DNA from: Lunularia cruciata
Taxonomy: Eukaryota > Streptophyta > Marchantiopsida > Lunulariales > Lunulariaceae
Reading direction: 5' to 3'
Assembly: GCA_948567375.1 (NCBI GenBank)
Contig: OX419756.1
Coordinates: forward strand, 12,839,001 to 12,903,000
DNA: 64,000 nucleotides
Below the pieces are notes generated by a model. The model saw only the letters and a list, made by a program, of their open reading frames with translations. It ran no database searches and was not told the DNA's origin. Shown here in pieces: positions 11,421 through 23,341 of this stretch. The first letter of the stretch is position 1. Each line of letters begins with the position of its first letter. The position numbers and the translations under genes were made by a program.

Positions 11421-14400
11421 TGTACCTCATGGCCTTACTTTAAAAGCGGGGAGAGGAAGAGGACAAGTGTGCAAATGAGGAAGATAAATGCCTAGTTAAT
11501 TTTTGTAAATGGAGTGCTAGAAGGCAATCCGCTGAGAGTGTTGTAGACCTTGGAGCAACAAAGAATTCCTTGTTTTGCTTTGCTGCAATAAAGATGGAAG
11601 TGGAATTAGAGAAGGATGAGAAGGACAAAGTAGAGTTACCTAATGGTTAGACAGACAGGATTGAATCATTACTTAGAAAGGTTATACTCTTTATAGGAAG
11701 GTATGAAGAAGCAATCAAGTGGCGAGTGATACAACTAGCTTGTTATGATGCAATCTTAGGTATGTCATGGATGGAGCATTACAACCCCATGGTGGATTGG
11801 AGAAGTTGTGAAAACTAGTCAATAGAAGATCTTTAGGATTAAAGGAAGATCACAATGGTAAGAGTTGCCTCTGTATGTCATAAGGACCACATCTATTGGT
11901 AAGAAAGATAGATGTTTCATGGGTTTAATAAGAGAAGTCCAGAGTGCTCAACACAATGGATAAATTCTTGAGAAATTGAAAGATGTGGTCAATGAGTTCC
12001 AAGATGTCTTTCCGGATGAATTACCCATAGGTTTACCACCAAAAAGGAGAGTAGATCATAAAATTGAGATACATCCTAAGAAGATACCTCCTTGCAAGGC
12101 CCTATATTGAATATCAACTCATGAGTTGGAGGAATGTAAGGCTCAAATCAAGGATATGTTGCAAAAGGGGTTTATCCAACCCAATGTCTCATTTGGAACT
12201 CTTGTGTTATTTGTCAAAGAAGAAGGATGGAAAAATGTGCATGTGCATTGACTATCGGGGATTGAATTAAAAAATGGTGAAGAATAAATATCCATTACCT
12301 TGCATGGATGACTTGTTTGATCAATAGGGCAAGGCACCTCACCAAAATTGATTTACGGAGTGGTCACAACCAAATCAAGATTGCAAAGGAAGACATACAC
12401 AAAATAACCTTTTGAACAAGGTATGGTCACTTTGAGTACTTGGTGATACCGTTTGGCATCACCAATGCTCCAACCACTTTCATGAGTTTGATGAATGATA
12501 TAATTTTTCTGTACTTGAATAAATTTGTTATTGTTTTTCTTGATGCCATCTTAGTCTACAATAAGATGTTGATAGAGCACAAGCAACATCTGCAAGAAGT
12601 CCTCCAAATTCTATGATAGAATCAATTTGTATGCCAAAATCTCAAAGTGCAAGTTTGGCAAATTTGAAGTAGACTACTTAGGGCATAGAGTAAGTGCAAA
12701 GGGTATCCAAGTGTTAGAAAATAAAATAGAGGTCATTCAAAAATGGAGTGCTTTAGAAGATCAAACTCAACTCAAGAGTTTCTTGGGATTGATGAGGTTT
12801 TATTCTCAATTTGTCAAGGACTTCTCTAGATTGCACAACCTCTAATAGCACTATTGGGCAAGAGAAAGAGGAAGATATGAGGAACCAAACAAGAATTGGC
12901 ATTTCAAGAGTTGAAAGACACATTACTACATGCATCAATCTTGAAATGGTTTGACCCCAAATGTCCAATTAAGATGGCTATAAATGCATCAGGTGTAGCA
13001 ATAGGAGCAGTCCTACAACAAGAATAGCAAGATGGATGGCACCCAATTGCAAATTTCTCTTGTAAGTTGCTACCAACAGAATGCAACTATCACACTACCA
13101 AATGAGAAGAGCTGGCTATTGTCCTTACAACCAAGCATTGGAAGCACTATCTAGGTGAGAAGGCATTTGTGGTAGAGACAAATCATAAACCTTTAGTCTA
13201 CCTTGAGACACAAAAAGATCTTTCTTGTTGATAGATTTGGTGGGTAGAGTGGAGAAAACAATTCAACATGACAATCAGATATGTGGATGGCAAGGAGCAA
13301 CTTACTGATGCATTCACCCAAATGCTGATGGAAAACAATTTGGTGGTTGAAATCAAGATAAACCCTAAATTCTAGCCCAAGATTTTTGTTGCTATAAAAA
13401 ATGATCCACATATTATAGGTGCACAATTGTCCAAAGCATCACCAACACCCAAGGACTCACTTTCTGTGATGGTAGGTTGTGGATCCCAAACGATATGATC
13501 TAAGAACCACCATCCTAGCGGAATGTCATGATTTTGCCATAACAAGTCACATTGGAATGGACAAGACCTTGGATGCAGTCAAACACCATTACTATTGGCC
13601 TAAGATGAGCAACAATGTTTTAGAATATTTTTGGAGTTGCCTACTTTGTCAAAAAAATAAGGCTTCTAATCAAGCTCTCACAAGAGCCCTCCAACCTCTC
13701 TCCACTCCTACATTACATTGGGAATAAGTAAGCATAGATCTGGTTTGCAAATTGCCCAAGATCACCTTTGGGCTCGATTCCATCAGTCTTTGTTGATCAA
13801 CTCAGTAAAATGATTCATATACATCCTACCACCAAGGATGTGATTTCCCTGCAACTAGCTCAATTGTACTTAAATGGAATCTTTTCCCATCATGGCTTGT
13901 CTCGAGTGCCCATCACAGATAGAGACACTCAATTCACTAGTTTGTTTTGGAGAACACTCTTTGGGTTCTTTAAAACCAAATTGGTCATGTCCACAGCTTA
14001 CCATCCACAGACATGGAAAAATAGAGAGGGGAAATTGCACTATTGAGGACATGCTTTGGGGCTTTACTTTGGATGAGCAAGAAAGTTGAGACACCTTACT
14101 CCCATTGGTGGAAATTGCTTACAACAATTCAGTGAATGCCTCCATACAAGTCACACCATTCTTCCTCATGTATGGAGAGCATCCTTTCACACCTTCAAGC
14201 TTGATGAAGGTCCATCTGATGGCTACCAAGGTTGACACTATCAACATTTTTGTTTCTAGAATCCAACAACGGGTAGAGCATGCCAAGCATAGGTTGTAGA
14301 TCGCCCAAGATTGGTAGAAGTAGTATGCAGATGCACACTGCCAACACATGGAGTTCATTGTGTGAGATCAAGTCTGGCTATCAACCACCAACCTCAAGTT

Positions 14401-14600
14401 AGTTGGTCCTCATAAGCTCAAACCTCTTTTACTAGACCTTTCTCCATCCTTCATTGCATTGGTGCCGTGGCCTATCACCTTGAGCTATTGCCACATATGA
14501 AGATCCACCCGGTGTTTTATGTTTCCTTATTATGCATATATGCTCCCTAGCCATCCCACTTCTCTTCCATCCAAGAAAGTTGACCTTGTCCAACCCTGGT
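11421..14600 (+). pseudogene. Chromovirus pol remnant: protease, RT, RNase H, integrase
   Basis: Protease: VVDLGATKNS near 11540 retains the D-x-G active-site pattern. RT: ELPIGLPPKRRVDHKIE near 12020, a KDGK...IDYRGLN segment ending at 12270, a decayed catalytic region near 12530, then FEVDYLGHRVSAKGIQV (12663-12710) and LKSFLGLMRFYSQFV. RNase H is in pieces between 12880 and 13330. Integrase: HDFAITSHIG...CLLC zinc finger (13510-13660), VFVDQLSKMIHIHP (13782) with the first aspartate, ITDRDTQFTSLFW (13913) with the second, and an E-R pair in GKIERGNCTIEDM near 14017 in a shifted frame. Frames 13479-13727, 13768-14046 and 14105-14299 are fragments of one ancestral frame. Confidence 0.87.
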
Positions 14601-14736
14601 TGATGAGGCGGAGGAGTATGAGGTCGAACACATTCTCCAAAAATGAATCTGTGCTACCCACCATCCGCATATGGAGTATCTGGTCCATTGGAAAGGGTAC
14701 CCATTGTATGAGACAACATGGGAGCCAACAGCCAAC
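14601..14736 (+). pseudogene. Chromodomain at the integrase C terminus
   Basis: Translation gives EEYEVEHILQK, a stop, then MEYLVHWKGYPLYETTWEP. The EYEVE...ILQ start, YLVHWKGYP core and TTWEP end are the standard chromovirus chromodomain, including the aromatic cage region. Chromodomains tether the integration complex to modified histone H3. One TGA after ILQK shows decay. Confidence 0.9.
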
Positions 14737-14809
14737 AGCCAACTTGACCAACACACCAATGTTAGTTCAATCTTTTGAGCAACAACTTTGCAATGAGGAA
14801 GTTGCATCT

Positions 14810-14824
14810 GGAAAGGGAGGAGGT
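14810..14824 (+). promoter_or_regulatory. Polypurine tract of chromovirus Y1
   Basis: GGAAAGGGAGGAGGT lies directly before the 3' LTR, where plus-strand DNA synthesis starts in LTR retrotransposons. Confidence 0.85.
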
Positions 14825-14825
14825 C

Positions 14826-15404
14826 TACAATACAAGCAACTAGATATATTATCTAGAGGTGAAAATTCACTTGGTAACATCTAGAAGGATGTTGTGTATA
14901 ATGAGATAAGTAGATCAAACAAAGGTATCACCAAAAGAGTACTTCTACTAATAGGGCAAAAGCCAAAAATAGCTAAAAACTATAGAGCTAATTTTGGAGG
15001 CCTAAATAGATGAATAAGGCCTCAAAAATGGAAAGATCTCCCTCTCAAAGGAATAAGGCTTACCTTCTACCTATATGATTTTTCTTTTCAAGATCTTTCC
15101 AACGGTACCTCACCCATGTGATTTTGAGCTCCCTAAATATTCCCTTTGGTCAAACCCATTTGACCAACTAGATAGGACAAGGACTGATATGTCACCCATC
15201 CAAAAAACTAATCCAAGGATGGAGCTTGCTAACATGTCACCAATCCATGTATCTGATCCAAGGGTGGAGCTTCCTTTCATGGGATCTTATTTGCTATATA
15301 ATAAGAGAAGGTGCTCCTTTGGAGCATCAGAGGATTGAGTGTGAAACCTATGTTTTCACTCTTGTATCTCTATTGGAGAGTTCTCTTTTCCTTGGATTAT
15401 TATA
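14826..15404 (+). repeat. 3' LTR of chromovirus Y1
   Basis: Starts TACAATACAAGC and ends TATTATA; 579 bases against 597 in the 5' LTR. The TATA region (CTATATAATAAG, from 15294) corresponds to 9604 in the 5' LTR. Followed at once by GTTTC, the target duplication. Confidence 0.9.
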
Positions 15405-15409
15405 GTTTC
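15405..15409. other. Target-site duplication GTTTC, right copy
   Basis: Identical to 9114-9118 and fixes the right end of the chromovirus. Confidence 0.9.
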
Positions 15410-15735
15410 TTAGAGACTACTTAATGGTGGCTAAGTTCTATATTAGGCCAACTGATCACACCATAGGACTCACCATCACTTGCACCATTTGTACCATTGG
15501 ATGGGCCATCAATGACATTATTAGAGCTTGAGATCTAGGTCAAGTAAAGGGGTATACCTTTAAAGTGTAGCTCCAAAGAGCTCACTTCTCTGATGTTGAG
15601 CCTTTGAGTTCTTAGCTATGGTGGATAGAGGCCAAATGGTTTACCTTGAATCTTTTAGCTAGAGTAGGTGTGGCTTGATTTGTAATTAGTACCTGTTGTT
15701 TGTAGATTATTGAATTGAGTGTGATTCAAGTTGAG
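15410..15735 (+). repeat. Repeat Z1, right part
   Basis: Continues the Z repeat after the chromovirus: shared stretches with 53640-53965 include CTTGCACCATTTGTACC versus CTTGCACTATTTACACT, and TGAGTGTGATTCAAGT in both. The start TG and length of about 400 bases suggest an LTR, but no matching internal sequence is visible, so its class is open. Confidence 0.7.
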
Positions 15736-18700
15736 TGTGAACTTATTATTGTGGCTTTAGAGTTTATGTATAACTTTTGTTTAAGTTGTGCTCTATAGTG
15801 TTTGATGTTGACAACAATGTATATTTTGTAACAATGTATATATGCATGATAGCTCAAAAACTAGCCCAAATGACATATCTATCAAGAAACACAAAGAATG
15901 AAGTAGTCTTGGGCAAAGAAGGACATGGAAAGCAAAAATTCTTCATCTGGCTAATAATTATGGAGTGAAAAAAGGGAGGTCCTCACTGGTTAGTGGATGG
16001 AAAGGTCTATAAGGCAAATAATGTATTTGAGGAGAAGAGAGGTAGCCAAGAGGATGAGAGTGCTTAGGTTGCATGTTTGTACTTGCCTACTTGGTCCAAC
16101 ATTAAGGAGCAATTGGAGGCACCAATGCTTTGGAGGTAGGACATGGGGCTATAAAGGCTATAAAATCTGCCTAACTACTACCTAGGCTCTAATGGTGTAC
16201 TCATTAGGAGGGTTGACCAATCTCCTTGTACAATCTTATGAATCCTAGTGGTAATTTTTCAATGTCCCAATCACTCCCATGGGTTGGAAGTAGTAGAGTA
16301 CAATGTGAGAAGAATGCAAATAATGTCAAAGTAGAGACATGATTGTTGCATATTCTTCCTTTTCTTGATTGTTTGGGGCATGATGGATAAATGTTTCTTT
16401 GAATAAAACCTAAATTTGGTCCAAAATGCATGAATTGCCTCCTCTAATGGATTGGCTTGGGGTTCTGAGTTTTTTCTTTGGTTTGTGACACTTGGGTTTC
16501 ATTGGGCTAGTGTTAAGATTCTCTTTTGCATTCCTTGGTGCTTTGTACTCCTTTTCTATTTCCTTTGGAGTATATATATGTTGTGTGTGATTCTTGTTTT
16601 GCCTACAATAATACAAGTTCCACAAAACATAACATTCTAGAGATATTACAAGCATTATTAGGATTATGAATATGAATGATTGAATTTTGAATTAGTTATT
16701 TTTATTTTTGAAGATGGGCACCATTTGACCAAAACCCTATCATAAAAATCTAATTTACCAATTGGGTTTCCAAATTCTACATCCTTTGTGATTCAAATTG
16801 CAAGTTTTTGAGTAAATTAAAATTAAGAGTAAAGTGACAAAAGAAACAAAAATTAAGTTTAGATAAAAGATACGTAGATCTAAAAAGAGAGAAGTCCATC
16901 TAGGGAAAAAAGGTGAATTGAGTTAAAACACATAATTAGAATCCAATATAGTCTAATTCTTCTTTGAATTGACATGCACATTTAACTTCCAATAGAATGG
17001 GAAAGTGTCTTGTAAACATTCACTTATAATAATTTTCTAACCTTTTGATGTTGGAAATGAAAAAATCATCCTCTCCATGTATTCCACTTACATGAGAGCT
17101 ACCTATGATGGAGTGAAACCTAATAAAGTTTGTGAGCTATGGAAAAATTGGATCATAGAGTAATTAAAAGCTTTGGGTAGAATTAATGCGTACTTGGACT
17201 AGAATTGCAAAAGTGGATTTGGTTTGAGGTAGAAACATCAGATCAATTCTGATTTGAAGTCTTATTCTTTTGACATCAATCTTAGTCATGTTGAATGGAG
17301 CCTAATTACATGATGAGTCTATAGAGAGATAAGAAGAAGACGGTGCACACTCTCACAAACTTTGTTACATCTTGCATTAGTGTCAATGTCACTCATATGA
17401 AGTTACCATAAGAACGATTTTGTGCATAGAAATTTCTTGCATAGAGTTATAAGCTGCTAAATTAGTACAAATTGCCAAACTACCTTGCCTATGAGCAATC
17501 ATCCTCCACTCTAGCCTTTAGGAGTTTTAAGCTTAAAAAGCTTAAGTGCATATGCTACCCAAAGCACTACAATTTTACAATAAAATATATTAAAATACAA
17601 TGAGAAGTATCAGATCTAGTAAAATGTCCCTTAAGACTATTTTGAGTTGACATTGACTTAGGGAGCAAAGGATAGATATGAGATCAAAATTTGATTTCAA
17701 AATTCAATCACTTAGCAATACACAATGAGGGAAAAATTAAAGAGTAGGAGAGACACTTAAACACTTGGATAGCAATTGCTCAAGCATTTTTTGGCTAAAA
17801 AGGCACAAGGAGGCACTTGATTTTGCCCACTTGATCAGAGCACATCCACCAGAATTTTCAAATTTAAAGCTCTTTGAAAATATGGATCAACTGCAATCTT
17901 TACTATAGTAAGTAGATTCAAGTTAGTTGATTTCAATACTTGGGTTGGCTCAACTCTACCCTTGTTGTTCATGTTGGAAGAGGTATAGGACAATTTTGAG
18001 AAGTTGAGAGTAGATGACCTAGTTCCTTTATTGACAGATGGAGCAAAATTAGATAATAGGATGTTGGAGAGCACATTAATGAAGTAGTTAAATTGATCAA
18101 CAATGAAGGAGCAACATTGATATATTGAAAACATGGAACTAAGTCTCTAGAATCTAGGATCACCAATAATGAATTGAGTTTTTGCAATATGGAGTACAAA
18201 GTAGAGTTCATGATAGTGAGGATCTATGGTTTTGTGTAGCTTGGTATCAAAATATAAAGATGTCATCGACAAGGTGGGGGTTGTGAGCACTATTCTCTTG
18301 TTACAAGTAGATTGATTTGCCATTGAAGGTGCATTGGGAGTAGAGTGAGACCAAAAGGAGACATCAAGGAGGTGTAGATAAGCGCTTCTTGCATTTCACA
18401 TGAGTCTTTTTTATTGTATTTTCTCCTCATTTGGTTATTTTTTTTCTTATTATCTATTTCTATTTATCATTTGTGTTGGATGTTCCATGCTATAGTTATG
18501 TACTATTTTCTACCTCCTCTATTTTGGGTGTCTTCCCCATAGACTACTTTATGATGCTCCACATTACTCTTGTGCATGTGTAGTTGGAAGGACTATGCCA
18601 AGTGAGGCTCCTTATCTTGCACCCCATCCCCCCATGCACATTTAGGGAATAGACCTTGGTTTTTAGTCTTTCAAAATACTTCTATTATGACTAGGTTCTT

Positions 18701-18799
18701 GACGGTTTTACCTCTAATCCCTTGCCACATCCCCACTCTACACAAAGAAGGAACCAACCTTGGTTTATTCTCCCATGGAAGACTCCATATTAGAGCCTC
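15736..18799. other. No gene recognised; decayed repeats, AT-rich
   Basis: The first 120 bases resemble 8948-9035. About 16460-16575 is a short dispersed repeat (see its own entry). Between 16700 and 18300 the sequence is strongly AT-rich; a plus-strand reading near 17890-18110 looks weakly protein-like (LRVDDLVPLLTDGAKLDN) and could be a gag fragment, but I cannot place it. No RNA gene or splice-supported exon seen. Confidence 0.45.
16460..16575 (+). repeat. Short dispersed repeat, second copy at 23478-23590
   Basis: Both copies contain GGCTTGGGG, then TTTGGTTTGTGAC.CTTGGG and TTTCATT.GGCT, and end in a GGAGTATAT or GGGTATAT motif. The second copy lies just outside the start of LTR copy D. 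Class unknown. Confidence 0.65.
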
Positions 18800-20679
18800 T
18801 TTCTCCTACCATGATCCCTTCCCCTTAGCTCTATAGACCTTCTACCACTATAGTGTTAGATCCTTGTCCCAAGTTCTTTAGACCTTCTTTTGCTTCAAAG
18901 CCAGACCCCACTCTTGCTGCCCTTACATGCCAACCCACTAGCAACCTACGTAGTCATGCTTGGATTGGCTATGGGTGGGCAATCTAGGAAATCTAGCACA
19001 ACATTGAGGATATGCTAGATGCTTATAGATGAGAGCAAAGGCTATCACTCCACCTTAGCTTTACTCCTCTATACACTTGTCTTCTCTCTTTAGGCTCCAT
19101 TAAACTCTTACTGTTGGTTACACTCCTTTGATCCTATCTAAGCACTCTTATTGGGTATACCTATACCTTGTATGTATACCAAGATCCCTATGCCACTGTG
19201 ATGGCTTGTGGATTCCATGCTATCCATCTTATTGCAAGCTATTTAAGTTGATGACCAAGGGTGAGATGTATCTACATAAACCTTTTTAGGCTTCTTTCCA
19301 TAGTGGACTTCTAGTTCTACCGGCACATGGAGGTATTGAGGTCATTATGAGATCTCTTCTATAATTCATAGGTTCTTGAGAGGAGACTAGTCAGCATTCC
19401 ATGACCAATATACTATAAGTGCACAAGTAGCAACTTAGAAAATAGTAGAGTCATCATAGTCCCATACTCCACCTCTAAAGCATCATTATCTCTATTGCTC
19501 CTTGATGTTATGCAAAGCAAGGGAGTATATATGTGTAGCCCAAGCACTAGCTCCCTCTTGGCCATCACACTTCTCTTCACTATACTCTATCTGCTTTACA
19601 AATGCTCCATTCATTGGTTGAGGAGAAGCTCCACTCTTTCCTCCATACTGCTTAGGAAGATGAGGAGCTCCAACTTAAAAACTATGTCTTTGCTCATGCT
19701 TTACTTCATTCTTCTCATTTCTCAACAAGTGGTCCATCAAGACTAGTCTTTGAGCACCTAAGAGATTTCCTCTAGACACTCTAGATTTAGGTTTTTCTCT
19801 TCTCTTTGCTTTTTTTTAGCATATTGCTTTGAATCTAGTACTCCCAAGAGCAGCTCATCTATTTAGTACATCTTGTCTCCTTGCTCTAGCAAAATGAACA
19901 TCTTGTGTCTATCCCATTGCTATTGGGGATATCTTTCTCCATTTAGTTTTCCATTCTATTTTCTTATAGCTATGATGCTTACTTTTTTCCTCCATAGCAA
20001 ACTAATGTGGAGCATTAGTTTGCTATGGGCACTCCAAGTGATTACAAGATATTTATTTTTGGTATCAAAGCATCCTTAGATCTCCACCTTGATTGGATGA
20101 TTATCCAAGTGGATATCTCTAATGCCTTCAATTAAGTTTCTTGTATAGTTTTTTTGTGTGCTCTGTAATTTCTATGGCAAAGAAATCACTTTATTATATA
20201 AGCACATTACTACCATAGGAGAGTTCACTCAACTAGTATTTTTTGATAGTATATGCTAAGAGAATTTGCTTATTAGATCTCTTTTTGCCATAAATTATTA
20301 CTTTACAAGAGATCACCATTGCCTTCCATCATGTATCTTTTCATCCCTCTTTGATAACACTCACATCTTAGGCCGTTTGGAGGATCTATGCTGTAGCGGC
20401 TTTCACATGCAGTTTAGAGACCTTGAGTTCATGAGTCCAAACTTGTAAAGGTAAGGTGTAGAATTCACATGTAGGTCTCACCTCCTTAGATTTTCAACCA
20501 AAATTCTAGTTACTAGTGAGATCCCCATTGGGAATGGAAGACTATTGCAACATGTCATCTCTAACACACTGGTGCATGCCACAATCCATGTTCAATTACT
20601 CCATAGGTTAGGGAATGCATAAGGAGCCTACTCCATCTTAGCACATACCTATCCTTCTTGAGCCTCTTATGTAGCTTGC
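18800..20679 (+). pseudogene. Reverse transcriptase remnant, non-LTR-type family T
   Basis: Around 20050-20130 the plus strand reads FGIKASLDLHLDWMIIQVD followed by ISNAFN (20109-20132), a motif-A-like sequence with aspartate then AF. A segment PSCIFSSLFDNTHILG ends with FDNTHI at 20350-20367 in place of an expected ADDTHI catalytic box. A thumb-like tail, EIPIGNGRLLQHVISNTL, follows near 20528. I recognise this pattern from plant RT-like reading frames whose C-terminal half appears on the minus strand at 43300-44500. Stops are frequent. The left limit is uncertain; 18800-19860 is weakly readable. It is a retroelement relic, not a host gene; LINE membership is probable rather than proven. Confidence 0.65.
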
Positions 20680-20912
20680 TGTAATACCAAGAGCTAGCCA
20701 TATGATCTAGATGTGAAATTTGGTTTGGTAACATCTAGAATGATGTTATGTATGATGGTCAAAATAGATAAGATAGAAGTATCACCAAACGAGTACTTCT
20801 ACGAATAGGGCAGAAACTGAAATAGACTTGAGAATCTTAGAACCAATAGCTAGACATATGATTTAAAGGTGAGAATTGGTTTGGTAACATCTAGAAGGAT
20901 GTTACACATGAG
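20680..20912 (+). repeat. Chromovirus LTR fragments (Y family), two partial copies in tandem
   Basis: TGTAATACCAAGAGCTAG at 20680 begins like the Y1 LTRs and preserves the canonical TG end; the match runs to about 20849. A second partial copy, CTAGACATATGATTTAAAGG, starts at 20850 and runs to about 20912. Both contain the shared block GGTAACATCTAGAA. The restart inside the family sequence implies truncation and rejoining. Confidence 0.8.
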
Positions 20913-20949
20913 ATTGGTCATAAGTATACTTAGATGAGGTGTTACACAT

Positions 20950-23341
20950 GAGATCTTCTTCTCCTCTGCATATTGAGAACTCTATAGCTCAATACTTCTT
21001 ACCAAGTCTCACAATATTTCTTCCTCTTCATGTCAGATCAACAACTCTCTATATCATGCTTGATCTTTCCCTACTGCACTCCTTTTCATGCCCTCTAACT
21101 CTAGCTCAATCACCGCTACCATTGCTTTCACATGAACACTTTCTATGCGAGCTTCATTGACTTCTTCTTTCATCTTTGTCAGCAACGTCATTTGCTCCTT
21201 GAACTCTTTGGCCTAACGCTGCTTCTCTCTTCCCTTCTTCTCAAAACTCTCTTGCAAATTCTCTAAAGCCTTCTTCTTCAAGACTATATCCACCCAAAGC
21301 TCCTCAACTTCTTCTTCTCTTTGGGCTATACTCTCCCACAATCCCTTCACTTCGTCTAGTAGATACTTCACCACCTATAACTCATTCTTCACCTTCATAC
21401 AATCTTGTGGGATTACCTTCTACTGCACCTTCAACAGCTCTAACAATGGAGTCACAATCTAAGTTAAATATTGTACTCCTCCAAAATTCTCTTTGTCTTT
21501 GGCTCTGTCTTTGTACTTTGTTCCTTCCACCGGCTCCTTCTCTTGAAGTCTCAATCTTTGTACTTTCAGTGATATTTCATCCAAGCTTCCTTCTTCCTTA
21601 CCAGCTGAACTCGGTCCTATAGGGTCTTCCATTGTTGCTTTCTTGTCTCTACCTCCCTTGCAATCTTCCTTTTTTGGCTCAGCATCCATCTCCTCCATGA
21701 CCAATTCCCAGCAAGAATCATCTTGTACCTCCATACGGTCAATCGCTGCATGAAAGGCTTCATCTTCTTCCGCTTCCACCAATTGCTGAACTTCTTCTTC
21801 ACCATCACTCTCACTTCCGGATTCCCCACTTTGTAGTGTGAGCTCCACTTCTTTTGAGTCTCCTCCTTTAGACTCTATCTCCCCTTCAGACTCAGTTTCC
21901 AAAGTCTCTTCCTTCATCGCTTTCTTACCTTGCAAAGTGAGTCTTTGGGTCTTCTGTTGTGTTGGAGGCAACACTCCCTCTTTGGGTTTAGTCCGCTTCT
22001 TTGTCTTTGGACTTCTTCCTTCTTCCCACTCTCTTTGTCCCGTTATGGTAAAGTGATATCATTGGCTCATAGGTGTGACATGTAGTGATGCTCTTCTTCA
22101 TCTTCTTCTCATCATAGATCAAGATAGAAATGTGACACCATGCAATGCTTTCCTCTGCTGTTAGCAAATTCAATCCAAAGTAGAAGTGTGATGCAAATGG
22201 TATGAAATAATGTGGAGGTGAATCAGTTCTCCAATTGATGATCATCTACTTCATTTGTTGGTGGAAGCACTTTGCCTAATTCACCTTCACTCCTACAAAC
22301 ATCTAGTGGAAGAAGATTGCCTATTGCATGTTCACATATGTTATTTGTTTGGGTTTGAACATGACCATTATCGCTCCCACAATGCTTCATTTAATTGGGT
22401 CCCAATAGGACTCCACTTTGTAACCATTAGTAGTATGCAGAGTGAAGAAATTTTTTTGGATTTCAGTAGTCTCCTTTGTAGCATCACACTTCCAATAGAA
22501 GGTGATCTCCATTGCCTCTCTTGCTTCTTTCCCCAATATTAACCTCCAATTCAACTCAATCCATCAAGTCAAATTTCCTCTCTTCCCCTTGACTTCAAGG
22601 CCTCCTCACAATTACTGGCAGCTATCTCTGCCATTACTCTTGGGAAATTGAAATTCTAGTTCCATGCTAAGAATGTAATCCAAAGTCTATTCACAACTTC
22701 AATTCTTGCTATAACATCTAACCTCCAAATTGTGAAACTCCTCACTACAAGTGCGTTCTTGGCCTCCTTTGCCATGATCTGCTCTCTAGTTCTTTGGCAC
22801 TGAAAAACTATTCTCTCTCCTAGACACGACACTCTAACCCCTTTTGGACTTAGGAAAATTTCACTCTCAATCGGCTTCTTGACACACATTATTGCAAGAA
22901 AACTACTCAAAGGAACATGATATCTACTTGACATATTCAATTTCCCCCTAAGTTATCACAATTTTATATTACTCCAAAGTGCAGTCATTCTTTAGTCAAT
23001 TTCAAAATTGACTCCCACTTCTTCTGCGTGTTGGTTTCTTGTCACTGTCAAGGTATTCTTCTCTTGCCTCCATTTTTTCTTGAAGTGTACTTTCTTGCCA
23101 CATAGAAAGGTTGTTACCGTGTCGTCAAATCGGCCTTAGCTTCCCTGCCCAAAGATGACCTTCTTTGGATTTGTCTCTTTGTAATCCCATCCGAGTACTT
23201 CCGCTTTCCAACCCAAAGTCAACTTCTTTGGGTTTACTCCGAAGACACACCTGTCCATTCTTTCCTTTGTAATTTGGCTTTCTTACTAACTTCTTCTTCA
23301 AAACTCTAACAAAACAAAAGAAAAAAATTGTGGGTACCACA
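20950..23341 (-). repeat. Large LTR, copy D (3' end missing)
   Basis: On the minus strand the LTR begins TGTGGTACCCACAATTTT at 23341, the same start as copies B and C, without a polypurine tract before it, so it is a solo LTR or a 5' LTR fragment. TATAAAA lies 373 bases in (22968-22962), the same place as in the other copies. The last part (R-U5 region and LTR end) is missing; the break is near 20950 beside chromovirus LTR scraps. The coding part is clearly more diverged from B and C than they are from each other. Confidence 0.82.
20960..22934 (-). pseudogene. LTR-borne ORF, copy D
   Basis: Minus strand; the first ATG is at 22934, 34 bases after the TATA box. A segment ending RLDVIARIEVVNRLWITFLA-WN is followed by TAG. 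The conserved PPHYFIPFASHFYFGLNLL lies near 22175-22230. The acidic spacer is well preserved in 21459-21974: SGESGSESDGEEEVQQLVEA and an AEEDEAFHAAIDRMEV region. A coiled-coil-like tail with many E, K and L follows down to about 20960. Stops and frameshifts break it. Function unknown; see copies B and C for the fuller version. Confidence 0.78.

Larger units (their letters stand above)
9119..15404 (+). mobile_element. Chromovirus (Ty3/gypsy with chromodomain), complete but inactive, Y1
   Basis: Full structure in order: 5' LTR 9119-9715, primer-binding site 9717-9728, gag with zinc knuckle, protease, RT, RNase H, integrase, chromodomain, polypurine tract 14810-14824, 3' LTR 14826-15404. GTTTC flanks both sides (9114-9118 and 15405-15409) as a perfect 5-bp target duplication. 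The target is repeat Z; an empty Z at 53545 shows the uninterrupted sequence. In the first 126 aligned LTR bases I count 16 differences between the LTRs, 13 of them transitions, so the insertion is old. The coding region contains many stops and frameshifts. Confidence 0.93.
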
